From the NCBI RefSeq assembly GCF_000230975.2, contig NC_021172.1, positions 2,976,001 to 3,040,000 of the forward strand: a DNA stretch of 64,000 nucleotides, read 5' to 3'. Positions 35,767-44,374 of this stretch are shown piece by piece. Every line of letters starts with the position of its first letter. The stretch's first letter is position 1. The notes below the pieces were generated by a model. That model searched no databases, had not been told where the DNA came from, and saw only the letters and a program-made list of their open reading frames with translations. The position numbers were made by a program, and so were the translations under genes. This DNA is from Hyphomicrobium denitrificans 1NES1 (GTDB lineage Bacteria > Pseudomonadota > Alphaproteobacteria > Rhizobiales > Hyphomicrobiaceae).

Positions 35767-36120
35767 ATGAATAATGCAAGCCGCCCCTTGCCCGCTACCC
35801 TGACCATTCCCCGTAAAGCCACTATCGAAGGCGCTCTCGACTTTCCCGGACCGCTGATCATCGAAGGCACCGTACTCGGTGACGTTCGCTGCGCGTCGGT
35901 TATCATCTCCGAGCGTGGCATTGTTGACGGCGCGGTCGTCGCCGATGCCGTCACAGTGCTTGGGGAGGTCTCGGGCGAAATATTCGCGAACCATTTGACG
36001 TTGAAAAAAGCGTCATCCGTCGCTGCGAACATTTTTCACAAGCATCTCTCGCTCGAGGATGGCTGCTATTTCGAGGGAAAATCGCGGCGTCACTCCAACC
36101 CGCTGCAGCTGGCGACGTAG
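35767..36120 (+). CDS. Bactofilin-family cytoskeletal protein
   Basis: The product is 117 residues. After a short N-terminal tail with TIPRKATIEGALDFPGPLII, beta-helix rungs appear: EGTVLGDVRCASVIISERG, then VDGAVVADAVTVLGEVSGEI. This is the DUF583 bactofilin pattern. Bactofilins polymerise without nucleotide into filaments or sheets that guide cell-wall growth, stalks or hyphae. In a stalk- or hypha-forming budding bacterium such a role would fit, but that is inference. An in-frame start at 35737 is possible. Confidence 0.88.
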   Translation: MNNASRPLPATLTIPRKATIEGALDFPGPLIIEGTVLGDVRCASVIISERGIVDGAVVADAVTVLGEVSGEIFANHLTLKKASSVAANIFHKHLSLEDGCYFEGKSRRHSNPLQLAT

Positions 36121-36134
36121 CCAGTCCGCGGGCG

Positions 36135-36221
36135 TGGTGCGGACGGAGGGACTCGAACCCTCACGACGTTACCGTCTCAGGATTTTAAGTCCTGTGTGTC
36201 TACCGGTTCCACCACGTCCGC
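36135..36221 (-). tRNA. tRNA-Leu (anticodon UAA)
   Basis: On the minus strand the acceptor arms GCGGACG (36221-36215) and CGTCCGC (36145-36139) pair fully. The anticodon arm is CAGGA-CTTAAAA-TCCTG, giving TAA. A long variable arm (GACGGTAACGTCGT) marks a class II tRNA, and GGTTCGAGTC is the T arm. Discriminator A and an encoded CCA follow at 36138-36135. Confidence 0.96.
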
Positions 36222-36292
36222 GCCGACGGTCCTTATGCCGGGCCAAATCCTGGAGCGCAACAGAGGGCAGGGAAAAGAATTGGGGCTGAGCT

Positions 36293-36823
36293 TCAGGTGC
36301 GACCTTCGCCGGAGGCGGCGGGTGCCGACTCTTTGTGCGGCATATCGTATACGCCGTGTGCCTTCTTCATCAGCGCCAAGAGTTCATCCGGTTTGTCGAC
36401 GGCAAGCGAGTGCGGATACTGCGGGTCCGATCCGACCAACTTGTCCGAAACGTTTCCGTCAGAGTCGATGAAAAGCGTACGCGGAACGTAGGAGCCGTCG
36501 GGAGAGAAGGCGCCGTTCATTTCCTTTTCGGCGTCGGCATCGACAAGGATCATCACAAAGTCGCGCGACTCGGCGACGATACCCGGATCTTTGAAGACCT
36601 CCCGAAACCGTTTGCAGACCGAGCACCAAGTCGCGTGGAAAACCATGATGACCGGACGACCGGTCTGCGAGGCTTCATAAATACCGGAGCGCGCATCCCG
36701 CCAGTTGATCTCGGCGCCATTCCACTCATCGGCATGATTGGGCGTCCGTGCCAGCGCCGCCGTCGACGGAACGGCGAGCAAAAGACAAAAGACGCAGACA
36801 ATCGAGCGCAGCATGCCGGACAT
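36293..36823 (-). CDS. Periplasmic thioredoxin-like protein
   Basis: The product is 176 residues with a signal peptide (MSGMLRSIVCVFCLLLAV..., cleavage likely near residue 26). The thioredoxin fold carries HATWCSVCKRF around residue 66, a CXXC active site. VPRTLFIDSDGNV contains the cis-Pro. It is most like the periplasmic thioredoxin-type proteins (thioredoxin_7/DsbD gamma-like) that reduce or shuttle disulfides. The partner is unknown. It lies downstream of panE on the same strand with a 90-bp gap containing an inverted repeat. Confidence 0.85.
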   Translation of the reverse strand: MSGMLRSIVCVFCLLLAVPSTAALARTPNHADEWNGAEINWRDARSGIYEASQTGRPVIMVFHATWCSVCKRFREVFKDPGIVAESRDFVMILVDADAEKEMNGAFSPDGSYVPRTLFIDSDGNVSDKLVGSDPQYPHSLAVDKPDELLALMKKAHGVYDMPHKESAPAASGEGRT

Positions 36824-36888
36824 CCCGTTTCCACTGCCAACTTGTCCCGCTTTTGGACCGCAAAGACAAGACGCAGCGAACTTGCGGT

Positions 36889-36908
36889 AAATTAACGTCC
36901 GTTAATTT
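36889..36908. promoter_or_regulatory. Perfect 9-bp inverted repeat AAATTAACG-TC-CGTTAATTT
   Basis: It lies 5 bp past the panE stop and 66 bp upstream of the thioredoxin-like gene. The 2-bp centre is too short for an RNA hairpin loop unless inner pairs open, so a DNA-binding site is more likely. It shares the TTAACG half with the repeat at 25573-25590. Confidence 0.4.
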
Positions 36909-36913
36909 TCTGC

Positions 36914-37861
36914 CTATTCAACTGCGATCGCTTTGATGGTCTTGAATCTGTTTTGATAGGCCTGAAGATGCACGTAAGCGAGTTCGAGCAATGGCGTCGC
37001 CACGCCCTGGTCGCGGCCGCGCCGAATGAGATCGCCGACGATATGATCCGACTCGATCTCGCCTCCGCGCTGAATATCGCGCAGCATCGATGCCGAGATG
37101 TTCGATTGGCGGTCCGTCAGCGTTGCCTGCGCACTCGCTTGAGCAGCGGGCTGCGGCGCGTGACCACATGCCGCCGCGACCGCCGAGCACTCGTCAAGCA
37201 TGCGAGAAATAAAACGCTCGCCCCCATCGGTTCGGACAATCTCGCCCACCGGCGCACGCATGAGGCAGGTCGAACCCGCAAGAGTCGCGAGGAAGAACCA
37301 CTTCTCCCACATCGTTCCGATAATGTCGTCGGAATATCGCGCGTCGAAGCCGCCGCGCTCGAGCTCTTTCTGAAGCCGCGTGGCTGCTTCTCGCTGGCCG
37401 GCAGTTCTCGGCCCCTGCGTCAGCGAACCAAAGGGACTGAGATGGCGGATTGTTCCGTCGTCGTCGAGCACCACGCTGATGTGGCATGTGCCGCCGAGCA
37501 CGCGCGAAGCGCCGAATGCTTCGTCGAGATCGTTGAGGTGGCGCATGCCATTGAGCAAGGGAAGTATGAGCGTCGTGGCGCCGACAGCGGGCCGGATCGT
37601 CTCAATCGCATCTGTGAGCCCATAAGCCTTAGGACTGAGAATGACGGCATCAAAGGTATTCGAGATCTCGTCTCGCGTAATCGCCGTAACAGAAGTGGTG
37701 ATATCGCCGAGATGGCTTTTGATGCTTAGACCGCCGTTTTGCAGCTGTTCGCGCCGCTTCGGCCTGACAAGAAATGTCACATCGACGCCTGCCTTGGCCA
37801 ATAGGCTGCCGAAGTAGCCGCCCGTTGCGCCGGCACCGAGGATCAGGATTCGCATCGACAT
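36914..37861 (-). CDS. panE: 2-dehydropantoate 2-reductase
   Basis: The product is 315 residues. ILGAGATGGYFG near the N-terminus is the NADPH motif, and the lysine region KWFFLATLAGSTCLMRAP is the typical catalytic and substrate block of the PanE/ApbA family. The enzyme reduces ketopantoate to pantoate for CoA synthesis. Other ketopantoate-reductase-like proteins act on different 2-oxo acids, so the exact substrate is probable, not proven. ATG at 37861 follows GAGAGG closely; an ATG at 37855 is also possible. Confidence 0.87.
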   Translation of the reverse strand: MSMRILILGAGATGGYFGSLLAKAGVDVTFLVRPKRREQLQNGGLSIKSHLGDITTSVTAITRDEISNTFDAVILSPKAYGLTDAIETIRPAVGATTLILPLLNGMRHLNDLDEAFGASRVLGGTCHISVVLDDDGTIRHLSPFGSLTQGPRTAGQREAATRLQKELERGGFDARYSDDIIGTMWEKWFFLATLAGSTCLMRAPVGEIVRTDGGERFISRMLDECSAVAAACGHAPQPAAQASAQATLTDRQSNISASMLRDIQRGGEIESDHIVGDLIRRGRDQGVATPLLELAYVHLQAYQNRFKTIKAIAVE

Positions 37862-38137
37862 GGACCTCTCTTCACCATCCTGTCTACGTTCCTAGTCCGA
37901 TCTATCCTTGGCTGCCAAGTTCGTAGGGTCGCATCGGTCCGCAACTGCGACGCGCCGGCATGCGGCCAGGATCTTATCCAATTCGTCATACTCTTCACTG
38001 CGCCGATCACGCACGCTCACGACATCAGCCGATTTCCGCACGCCGAGTTGTGTGGCGAGGGCTCGCGCACTCTCTTATGTGTCTGAAAGGAGCGAGGCAG
38101 AACAGCGCCTCGCACGTTCGAGAAATTGGAGTCTTCT

Positions 38138-38437
38138 ATGATTCGTACTCTGGTACTTACTGCACTTGCGAGCGTTGGCTTCGTACTTCCAGCCATGGCC
38201 CAAACGCCCGCCTCAACTGATGCTGCGACGGGCGCTGCATTCAGCACAATACTCGATAACGCAGCGACAGGTGAGCAAGCGCGCCTGATGCTCATGCATA
38301 AGGGTTACACTCACGTCTCGGCGCTTGACCACGATCGGCCCGGCCGCTGGATCGGAACTGCGGAGAAGAATGGAAAACCCGTCACGGTCGCAGTGATCTG
38401 GCCTTACGTGCCTAAGAAGGCTGCCGTCATAGACTGA
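38138..38437 (+). CDS. Small secreted PepSY-like protein
   Basis: The product is 99 residues with a signal peptide ending at AMAQ (residues 19-22). The mature part has ARLMLMHKGYTHVSALDHDR then GRWIGTAEKNGKPVTVAVIW, a pattern close to PepSY-like domains, which are small periplasmic modules. A TTG at 38126 is an alternative start. It has its own strong terminator. Its function is unknown. Confidence 0.75.
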   Translation: MIRTLVLTALASVGFVLPAMAQTPASTDAATGAAFSTILDNAATGEQARLMLMHKGYTHVSALDHDRPGRWIGTAEKNGKPVTVAVIWPYVPKKAAVID

Positions 38438-38474
38438 TTTCGGCCGACGATCCTTCGCTCAGTCGACCCGACTC

Positions 38475-38511
38475 GGCGCCCCTTTCGAGCTGAAATGGGC
38501 GCCGGCTTTTT
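38475..38511 (+). terminator. Intrinsic terminator of the PepSY-like gene
   Basis: GGCGCCC and GGGCGCC form a 7-bp stem extended inside by TTTC/GAAA, followed by GGC and TTTTT. It also lies between convergent genes (aspS ends at 38552). Confidence 0.85.
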
Positions 38512-38551
38512 GAGCGACAGATTTGTGCTTCGCGGCGTCCGTTCGTGACGG

Positions 38552-40363
38552 CTAAGCCTTCTTCTCCGGCGCGACGACGCGGATCGAAAGCTCGCGCAGC
38601 TGCTTTGGCGAGACTTCGCTCGGGGCACCCATCAGCAAGTCGTTCGCCTGCTGATTCATCGGGAAGAGCGCAACCTCGCGCACCGTCTTGCCGCCAGTCA
38701 GCAGCATCACGATGCGCTCGATTCCTGCAGCCATGCCGCCATGCGGCGGTGCGCCGTACTGGAACGCGCGGAACAGTCCGCCGAAGCGCTGTTCGACGAC
38801 CTCGGGTCCGAGACCCGCGATGCCGAACGCCTTGATCATCACCTCTGGCTTGTGATTGCGGATGCCGCCGGAGGCAATCTCGTAGCCATTGCAGACGATG
38901 TCGTATTGATAGGCTTTGAGCTTCAAGCGCTCTTCGTCCGTCTTCGCAGCATCAAGCGCGTCGCCGCCGCCTTGCGGCATCGAGAACGGATTGTGCGAGA
39001 AATCGATTTTCTTCTCGTCCTCGTTCCACTCGTAGAACGGAAAGTCGACGATCCAGGCGAGCGCGAACTGATCTTCCTTGATGAGCTTCAGCTCCTGGCC
39101 GACGCGGTCGCGTGCGGCGCCTGCGAACTTATAGAAGTTCGCCGGGTTGCCGGCCGTGAAGAATACGGCGTCGCCGTCCTTGAGGCCGAGCTGCGCTTTG
39201 ATCGCGCCAGCGCGCTCCGGTCCGATGTTCTTCGCGACAGGTCCGGCGCCTCCGTCCTCGCCATCGCGCCAGAAGATGTAGCCGAGGCCCGGCTGGCCTT
39301 CGCCCTGCGCCCACGAATTCATGCGGTCGCAGAAGGCGCGCGAGCCACCCGTCGGCGCCGGGATCGCCCAAACGCGGACTTTCGGGTCTTTCTCGATCAT
39401 GCCGGCGAAGACCTTGAAGCCCGAGCCGCGGAAATGCTCGGTCACGTCCTGCATCTCGATCGGGTTGCGAAGATCCGGTTTGTCGGAGCCGTATTTTGCA
39501 ATCGCTGTGTCGTACGAAATGCGCGGCCAGCCTTTGGTCACCGGCTTGCCATTTGCAAATTCTTCGAAAAGCCCCGTGAGCACGGGCTCCATCGTCGAGA
39601 ACACGTCTTCCTGCTCGACGAAGCTCATTTCAACGTCGAGCTGGTAGAACTCGCCGGGGAGACGATCGGCACGCGGATCTTCGTCGCGGAAACATGGTGC
39701 GATCTGGAAATAGCGGTCGAAACCCGACACCATCAGCAATTGCTTGTACTGCTGCGGCGCCTGCGGGAGCGCATAGAATTTGCCCGTATGAATACGGCTC
39801 GGTACGAGAAAGTCGCGCGCACCTTCGGGGCTTGAAGCCGTCAGGATCGGTGTCGGAAATTCGTTGAAACCGGCGTCGTGCATGCGCCTGCGAATGGCGC
39901 GCGTAATCTCCAGCCGCTTCATGATGATCGCGTGCAGTGTCTCGCGACGCAGGTCGAGGAAGCGATACTGCAGGCGCAAATCTTCCGGATATTCCGGTTC
40001 GCCGAAGACCGGCACGGGCAGCTCCTTGGCTGCGGAAAGCACCTCGATCTCAGTTGCGTAAAGCTCGATCTCGCCTGTCGGAAGCTCGGGGTTTACGGTA
40101 CCTTCCGGCCGGTTACGGACCTTGCCGTCGACGCGTATGACCCATTCCGAACGGACCGCTTCCGCCGTCTTGAAGGCGGGACTATCGGGATCGGCGACGA
40201 CCTGCGTCACGCCATAATGATCGCGCAGATCGATGAATAGTACGCCGCCGTGATCACGGACGCGGTGCACCCATCCCGAGAGCCGCACGTTCGTTCCAAC
40301 GTCGGCCTTCCGAAGCGCGCCGCAGGTGTGCGAGCGATAACGATGCAACTTTGCCTCGGCCAT
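38552..40363 (-). CDS. aspS: Aspartyl-tRNA synthetase
   Basis: The product is 603 residues from the ATG at 40363 ([15 protein letters not shown]). The N-terminal OB fold ([19 protein letters not shown]) binds the anticodon. Class II motifs follow: FLDLRRETL region, [11 protein letters not shown] (motif 2), and [10 protein letters not shown] with its late arginine (motif 3). The bacterial GAD insertion lies between. In many alphaproteobacteria this enzyme charges both Asp and Asn tRNAs, but sequence here does not settle that. The upstream frame to 40465 is unlike AspS. Confidence 0.96.
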   Translation of the reverse strand: MAEAKLHRYRSHTCGALRKADVGTNVRLSGWVHRVRDHGGVLFIDLRDHYGVTQVVADPDSPAFKTAEAVRSEWVIRVDGKVRNRPEGTVNPELPTGEIELYATEIEVLSAAKELPVPVFGEPEYPEDLRLQYRFLDLRRETLHAIIMKRLEITRAIRRRMHDAGFNEFPTPILTASSPEGARDFLVPSRIHTGKFYALPQAPQQYKQLLMVSGFDRYFQIAPCFRDEDPRADRLPGEFYQLDVEMSFVEQEDVFSTMEPVLTGLFEEFANGKPVTKGWPRISYDTAIAKYGSDKPDLRNPIEMQDVTEHFRGSGFKVFAGMIEKDPKVRVWAIPAPTGGSRAFCDRMNSWAQGEGQPGLGYIFWRDGEDGGAGPVAKNIGPERAGAIKAQLGLKDGDAVFFTAGNPANFYKFAGAARDRVGQELKLIKEDQFALAWIVDFPFYEWNEDEKKIDFSHNPFSMPQGGGDALDAAKTDEERLKLKAYQYDIVCNGYEIASGGIRNHKPEVMIKAFGIAGLGPEVVEQRFGGLFRAFQYGAPPHGGMAAGIERIVMLLTGGKTVREVALFPMNQQANDLLMGAPSEVSPKQLRELSIRVVAPEKKA

Positions 40364-40610
40364 TGCCGGAAACCCTTTGCTCGGTATGGGTGGAAATCGC
40401 CGCGGAAAAGCGCATGGGGCTGAGCGAAAGTCAAGGTTGCGCGGCGCGGGGCCGGAGTACCCCAAGGACCGGCAAGTTTCGTCGATCCGGTCATGTTATC
40501 TGGCCTTTTTGCAACCCGGAACCCAAGAACGCCGCGAATCGCGGGTCGGATCGGGCCGCGACCAAGCTGATGGCGACAACGGAAAATCGATACGCTATAG
40601 GCGTCCTTCA

Positions 40611-41765
40611 ATGCAGACCATTACCACCACATCGGAGCTGGCCGCGCTTTGCGAAACCCTCTCCAGAAGCGACTATGTTGCCGTCGATACAGAATTTCTG
40701 CGCGAGCAGACGTTTTGGCCGTTGCTGTGCCTGATCCAGCTCGCAGGCCCGGAAGCTGAGGCGATCGTCGATCCGCTGGCGCCGGGAATCGACCTCGCGC
40801 CGTTTTACCAACTGATGGCCGACACTTCGACGGTCAAGGTCTTCCACGCGGCCCGTCAGGACATCGAAATCGTTTTTCTCAAATCCGGAGTTGTACCAAC
40901 GCCGGTCTTCGACTCGCAGGTCGCGGCGATGGTCTGCGGCTTCGGCGACAGTATCAGCTACGTCAACCTCGTGAAAAAGACGACGGGCACGGACCTCGAC
41001 AAAAGCTCGCGTTTTACAGACTGGAGCCGGCGGCCCCTTTCGCCGAAACAGCTCGACTATGCATTGGCCGACGTCACGTACTTGCGGGATGTTTATGTTC
41101 GTCTGCGGCAGACGCTCGATAAGACCGAGCGCACGCCGTGGCTGCAGGAAGAGATGGCGGTCCTCACAAATCCCGCCACGTACGACACGTCGCCCGAGAA
41201 TGCCTGGCAGCGGCTAAAATTGCGCGTCAAAGGCCGTAAGGCGCTTGGCGTGCTGGTGGAGCTCGCGGCCTGGCGCGAACGCCTTGCCCAGTCGCTCGAT
41301 GTGCCGCGCGGGCGCGTGCTGCGCGACGACGCACTCTATGATATCGCTAACCAAATGCCCGTAAGCACGGAAGCCCTTGGGCAATTGCGCACACTTTCGG
41401 ACGGTTTCGCTCGCTCGCAACGGGCGAAGGATATCCTGGAAGCGGTCAAAGCCGGAGTGGCGCGCGATCCCAAAACGCTTCCGAAAATCGAGCGAAACGA
41501 GTCGTTGTCGGCCGAGGCCAGCGCGACGCTCGAGCTTTTGAAGGTGCTGCTGAAAGCGGCAGCAGCCGAGCACGGTGTCGCGCCACGCATCATTGCAAGC
41601 AGCGAAGACCTGGAACAGCTGGCCGTATCGAATGACGCGGACATTCTGGTGCTTCAAGGATGGCGCCGCGCGCTATTCGGTGAATCGGCACTGAAGCTCA
41701 AGCGGGGCGAACTAGCGTTGACGCTCGTTGGCGGTGAAGTGCGCGCCGTGCCTGCCGCGAAGTAG
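40611..41765 (+). CDS. rnd: Ribonuclease D
   Basis: The product is 384 residues, a 3'-5' exoribonuclease for tRNA 3'-end maturation. The DEDD exonuclease motifs are present: YVAVDTEFLRE (Exo I), HAARQDIEIVF (Exo II) and DYALADVTYL (Exo III, Y variant). The HRDC domain follows (residues about 215-300) and a second C-terminal helical domain ends the protein. The ATG at 40611 is used. It is divergent from aspS, a common order in Rhizobiales. Confidence 0.94.
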   Translation: MQTITTTSELAALCETLSRSDYVAVDTEFLREQTFWPLLCLIQLAGPEAEAIVDPLAPGIDLAPFYQLMADTSTVKVFHAARQDIEIVFLKSGVVPTPVFDSQVAAMVCGFGDSISYVNLVKKTTGTDLDKSSRFTDWSRRPLSPKQLDYALADVTYLRDVYVRLRQTLDKTERTPWLQEEMAVLTNPATYDTSPENAWQRLKLRVKGRKALGVLVELAAWRERLAQSLDVPRGRVLRDDALYDIANQMPVSTEALGQLRTLSDGFARSQRAKDILEAVKAGVARDPKTLPKIERNESLSAEASATLELLKVLLKAAAAEHGVAPRIIASSEDLEQLAVSNDADILVLQGWRRALFGESALKLKRGELALTLVGGEVRAVPAAK

Positions 41766-41782
41766 AGCTGAATTTTTATACG

Positions 41783-41823
41783 GCGATTGGCGACTCTCCT
41801 CCGGAGAGCCGGCCACCAATCGC
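41783..41823. terminator. Bidirectional hairpin between rnd and the J-domain gene
   Basis: GCGATTGG and CCAATCGC form an outer 8-bp stem, with CTCTCC/GGAGAG as an inner 6-bp stem. It fills the 60-bp gap of two convergent genes, 17 bp after rnd and 3 bp after the J-protein gene. T-runs are weak on both sides. Confidence 0.65.
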
Positions 41824-41825
41824 GA

Positions 41826-42743
41826 CTATTTGCGGCCCGGATCGTAGGCGTGCTTCTGGCGCCACTCTGAAAAAAAGTATGAAAGACTTTCGTCGATGTC
41901 GTGTGGCAGCACGATTTTGACCGTCACGAGTTGATCGCCCGCGCCGCTTCTCGTCCGAACACCCTTGCCCTTCAGGCGAAACGTCTTGCCGGAACTCGTG
42001 CCTTTCGGAATGGCCAGTTGCACGCGACCGGCGGGCGTTGGAACCTCCACGCGGCCGCCGAGCACAGCTTCATCGATGGTGATTGGAAGCTCGAAAAGAA
42101 TGTCGTCGCCATCGCGTTTGAAATCAGGATGCGGGCGCACCTTGATCTCGATCAGCGCATCGCCCGCCTCCGCGCCGAGAGAACCAAGCGTGCCTTTGCC
42201 CTTGAGGCGAAGTACCTGTCCGTCGGCCACGCCTTCGGGAACCGCAAGATCGAGGACGCCACCATCGGGGAGCGTTACACGCTTCTTGGCGCCGAGAACG
42301 GCTTCGAGGAAATCGACCTCGAGGGAATAACGGAGGTCCTGTCCTCGCGACGCGAAACCAAACCCGTCGCGCCGGCCAGCGCCTACGCCGCCACCGAAAA
42401 CGTCAGAAAAAATATCGGAAAAGCTGAAATCCTCGAAAGCACCGGCCTGACCACCGCGAGCTGCCTGCGGGCCCCGGCGCGCACCCGCTCCGGCATGACC
42501 CCAGAACGGCCGGCGCGGATCGCCTTTGCCGTCGATCTCACCCGCGTCGTATTGCCTGCGCTTTTCCGGGTCGCTCAGGATATCGTTGGCCGCAGTAATT
42601 TTCTTGAACCGCTCAGCGGCCGCAGCGTTACCCGGATTGACGTCCGGATGGTTCGCTTTCGCCAGTTTGCGAAAAGCCCTGCGGATGTCCTCATCGGTCG
42701 CGCGCCTTGAGACGCCCAATATGTCGTAGAGGTCTTCCGCCAT
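41826..42743 (-). CDS. CbpA/DnaJ-class J-domain co-chaperone without zinc finger
   Basis: The product is 305 residues from the ATG at 42743. The J domain (residues 1-70) has DLYDILGVSRRATDED and the HPD tripeptide in KANHPDVNPGN. A Gly/Phe-rich stretch follows (FEDFSFSDIFSDVFGGG). There is no CXXCXGXG zinc region; two C-terminal substrate-binding folds follow directly (LKGKGTLG and LKGKGVRT). It stimulates an Hsp70 such as DnaK. An in-frame start at 42758 or 42779 is possible. Confidence 0.9.
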   Translation of the reverse strand: MAEDLYDILGVSRRATDEDIRRAFRKLAKANHPDVNPGNAAAAERFKKITAANDILSDPEKRRQYDAGEIDGKGDPRRPFWGHAGAGARRGPQAARGGQAGAFEDFSFSDIFSDVFGGGVGAGRRDGFGFASRGQDLRYSLEVDFLEAVLGAKKRVTLPDGGVLDLAVPEGVADGQVLRLKGKGTLGSLGAEAGDALIEIKVRPHPDFKRDGDDILFELPITIDEAVLGGRVEVPTPAGRVQLAIPKGTSSGKTFRLKGKGVRTRSGAGDQLVTVKIVLPHDIDESLSYFFSEWRQKHAYDPGRK

Positions 42744-42823
42744 GGAGGCCGTCTTCATCCTGCAAGCTTGCGCCTGCACTCTATCAGAATTTCTTGCGTC
42801 ACAAGCGAGGCGTACCGCCCTTT

Positions 42824-44311
42824 TTACCCGCTTATTCTAATTTTTGGTTTTTTGCCGAGGAGATCCGCCAATGCGTCGAATCTGCGACGAAGTCTCTCCC
42901 CGTCAAGAGCGGCATAGGCTCGCGGAATCGTCAGGACGAGCGACGCATTCTCATAGGCCAGTGGCGTCTGGTCGATAATCCCAGCCATGCCGATCGACAG
43001 CATGTGCGCCGCTCTGATGGCGGCCCCGACGATGCGGGCCCGGCGCTGAACCCTTTTGCTGACGAGGCTTCGCAGTCGCTCGGAAAGCTGCTCGCCGTTG
43101 CCTTCTGACGTTTCATGGCGGTGGAAAACTGAAAGGGCGAGAAAAATGCGCCCCTGGTGATCCACGCCCCCAAGTCCGGCATGCGCGACCGTATTGAGGC
43201 TTTGCTCACCACGATAGTCAGGATGAGCACGCCATCCGACGTCCGACAGAAGGCAGGCCGCATGGCGAAGGCGCCGTTCATCAGCCGTCTCCTCAAGCGC
43301 GGGATCAGCGAAAATCCGATCCGTCCAACGGCAAAGCTCCCACGCGTGCTCAGCGGAGCGTGAACGCAAAGCGGCATAATCCTCGCAGAAACTGAGCAGC
43401 GGATCACGCATTTGCTCGTGCGGCGGCAACAGACCGTAAATCAGCCCCTCGCGTATGCCGAACACCGAAAACACGATCTGACGCGGCTGCATCCGCTTGA
43501 CGAGCCGCTCAAGAACCAGGGCACCGAACGGCAAAACCTCGCGACGGGCGCGTGCGACGCTCGCTATGCCCGGGATATCGAGCGGCTTCTTGGCTTTGCG
43601 GAACTGCTCACAAAGATCGAGCGCTTCACGCGCCGAAAGTTTGTAGCCTTGCATCACATGCAGAGGATACCGGATCTGATCCATGTGCAGCTTTGCGAGC
43701 GAGCGCCACGTTCCGCCGACTGCATAAAAGGTTCGCCCCTCCCCGTTAGCGAGCCAGGGCAGGCTCGCCAGGGCGCTGTCTATCGGTTCGACCGCGCGCT
43801 CAATCCTGTTGCCGGTGGTGTCGATGAGGCGAAGACCGCCGAGCGGCAATGTTCCAGCTTCCTTCAGGCGATCCTTTGCGAGATCGACGAGTTCCAAGCT
43901 ACCTCCGCCGAGATCGCCGGCAATGCCGTCATCGTCGACGAACCCCATCATGATGCCCTGTGCCGCGAGCCGTGCTTCCTTTTCTCCAGAGAGGATTTCG
44001 ATCGGGACATCGAGGATGCGCTCGCCACGTTGGATAAAGGCAGGACCGTTCTGGGCATCACGGACGGCGGCGGTGGCGATGACCATCAAATTCTTGACGC
44101 TCAGGATGCGGGCAATCGCCTTGAAGCGCGCCAGCGCGGCCAATGCGCGCTCGACGGCCTCTTCCCCGAGGCTTCCCATCGTCGCAACGGAGCGCCCAAG
44201 GCCGCAAAGCACTTTTTCATTGAAGACCGGGGTGAGCGCGCGGACAGCTCCCTCATAAACAACAAGACGCACTGAGTTGGAGCCGATATCGATGACGCCG
44301 ATAGGCTCCAT
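42824..44311 (-). CDS. ppx: Exopolyphosphatase (Ppx/GppA family)
   Basis: The product is 495 residues and is a member of the ASKHA fold that removes phosphate from polyphosphate (or converts pppGpp). IDIGSNSVRLVVYE near the N-terminus and GDLGGGSLEL are the phosphate-binding loops, with LSGEKEARLAAQG between. It follows ppk closely on the same strand, so synthesis and degradation of polyphosphate are in one unit. The ATG at 44311 begins MEPIGVIDIGS. Confidence 0.92.
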   Translation of the reverse strand: MEPIGVIDIGSNSVRLVVYEGAVRALTPVFNEKVLCGLGRSVATMGSLGEEAVERALAALARFKAIARILSVKNLMVIATAAVRDAQNGPAFIQRGERILDVPIEILSGEKEARLAAQGIMMGFVDDDGIAGDLGGGSLELVDLAKDRLKEAGTLPLGGLRLIDTTGNRIERAVEPIDSALASLPWLANGEGRTFYAVGGTWRSLAKLHMDQIRYPLHVMQGYKLSAREALDLCEQFRKAKKPLDIPGIASVARARREVLPFGALVLERLVKRMQPRQIVFSVFGIREGLIYGLLPPHEQMRDPLLSFCEDYAALRSRSAEHAWELCRWTDRIFADPALEETADERRLRHAACLLSDVGWRAHPDYRGEQSLNTVAHAGLGGVDHQGRIFLALSVFHRHETSEGNGEQLSERLRSLVSKRVQRRARIVGAAIRAAHMLSIGMAGIIDQTPLAYENASLVLTIPRAYAALDGERLRRRFDALADLLGKKPKIRISG

Positions 44312-44374
44312 TTCGGCGGTGCGTTCATTTGCACCCGAGATTTCCTTCCATCGCGTCAAGCGTGGGCCCCAGCC

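Noticed and set aside
36135..36221. Integration site at tRNA-Leu
   Set aside because: No integrase gene and no repeat of the tRNA 3' end is seen nearby; flanking genes look native.
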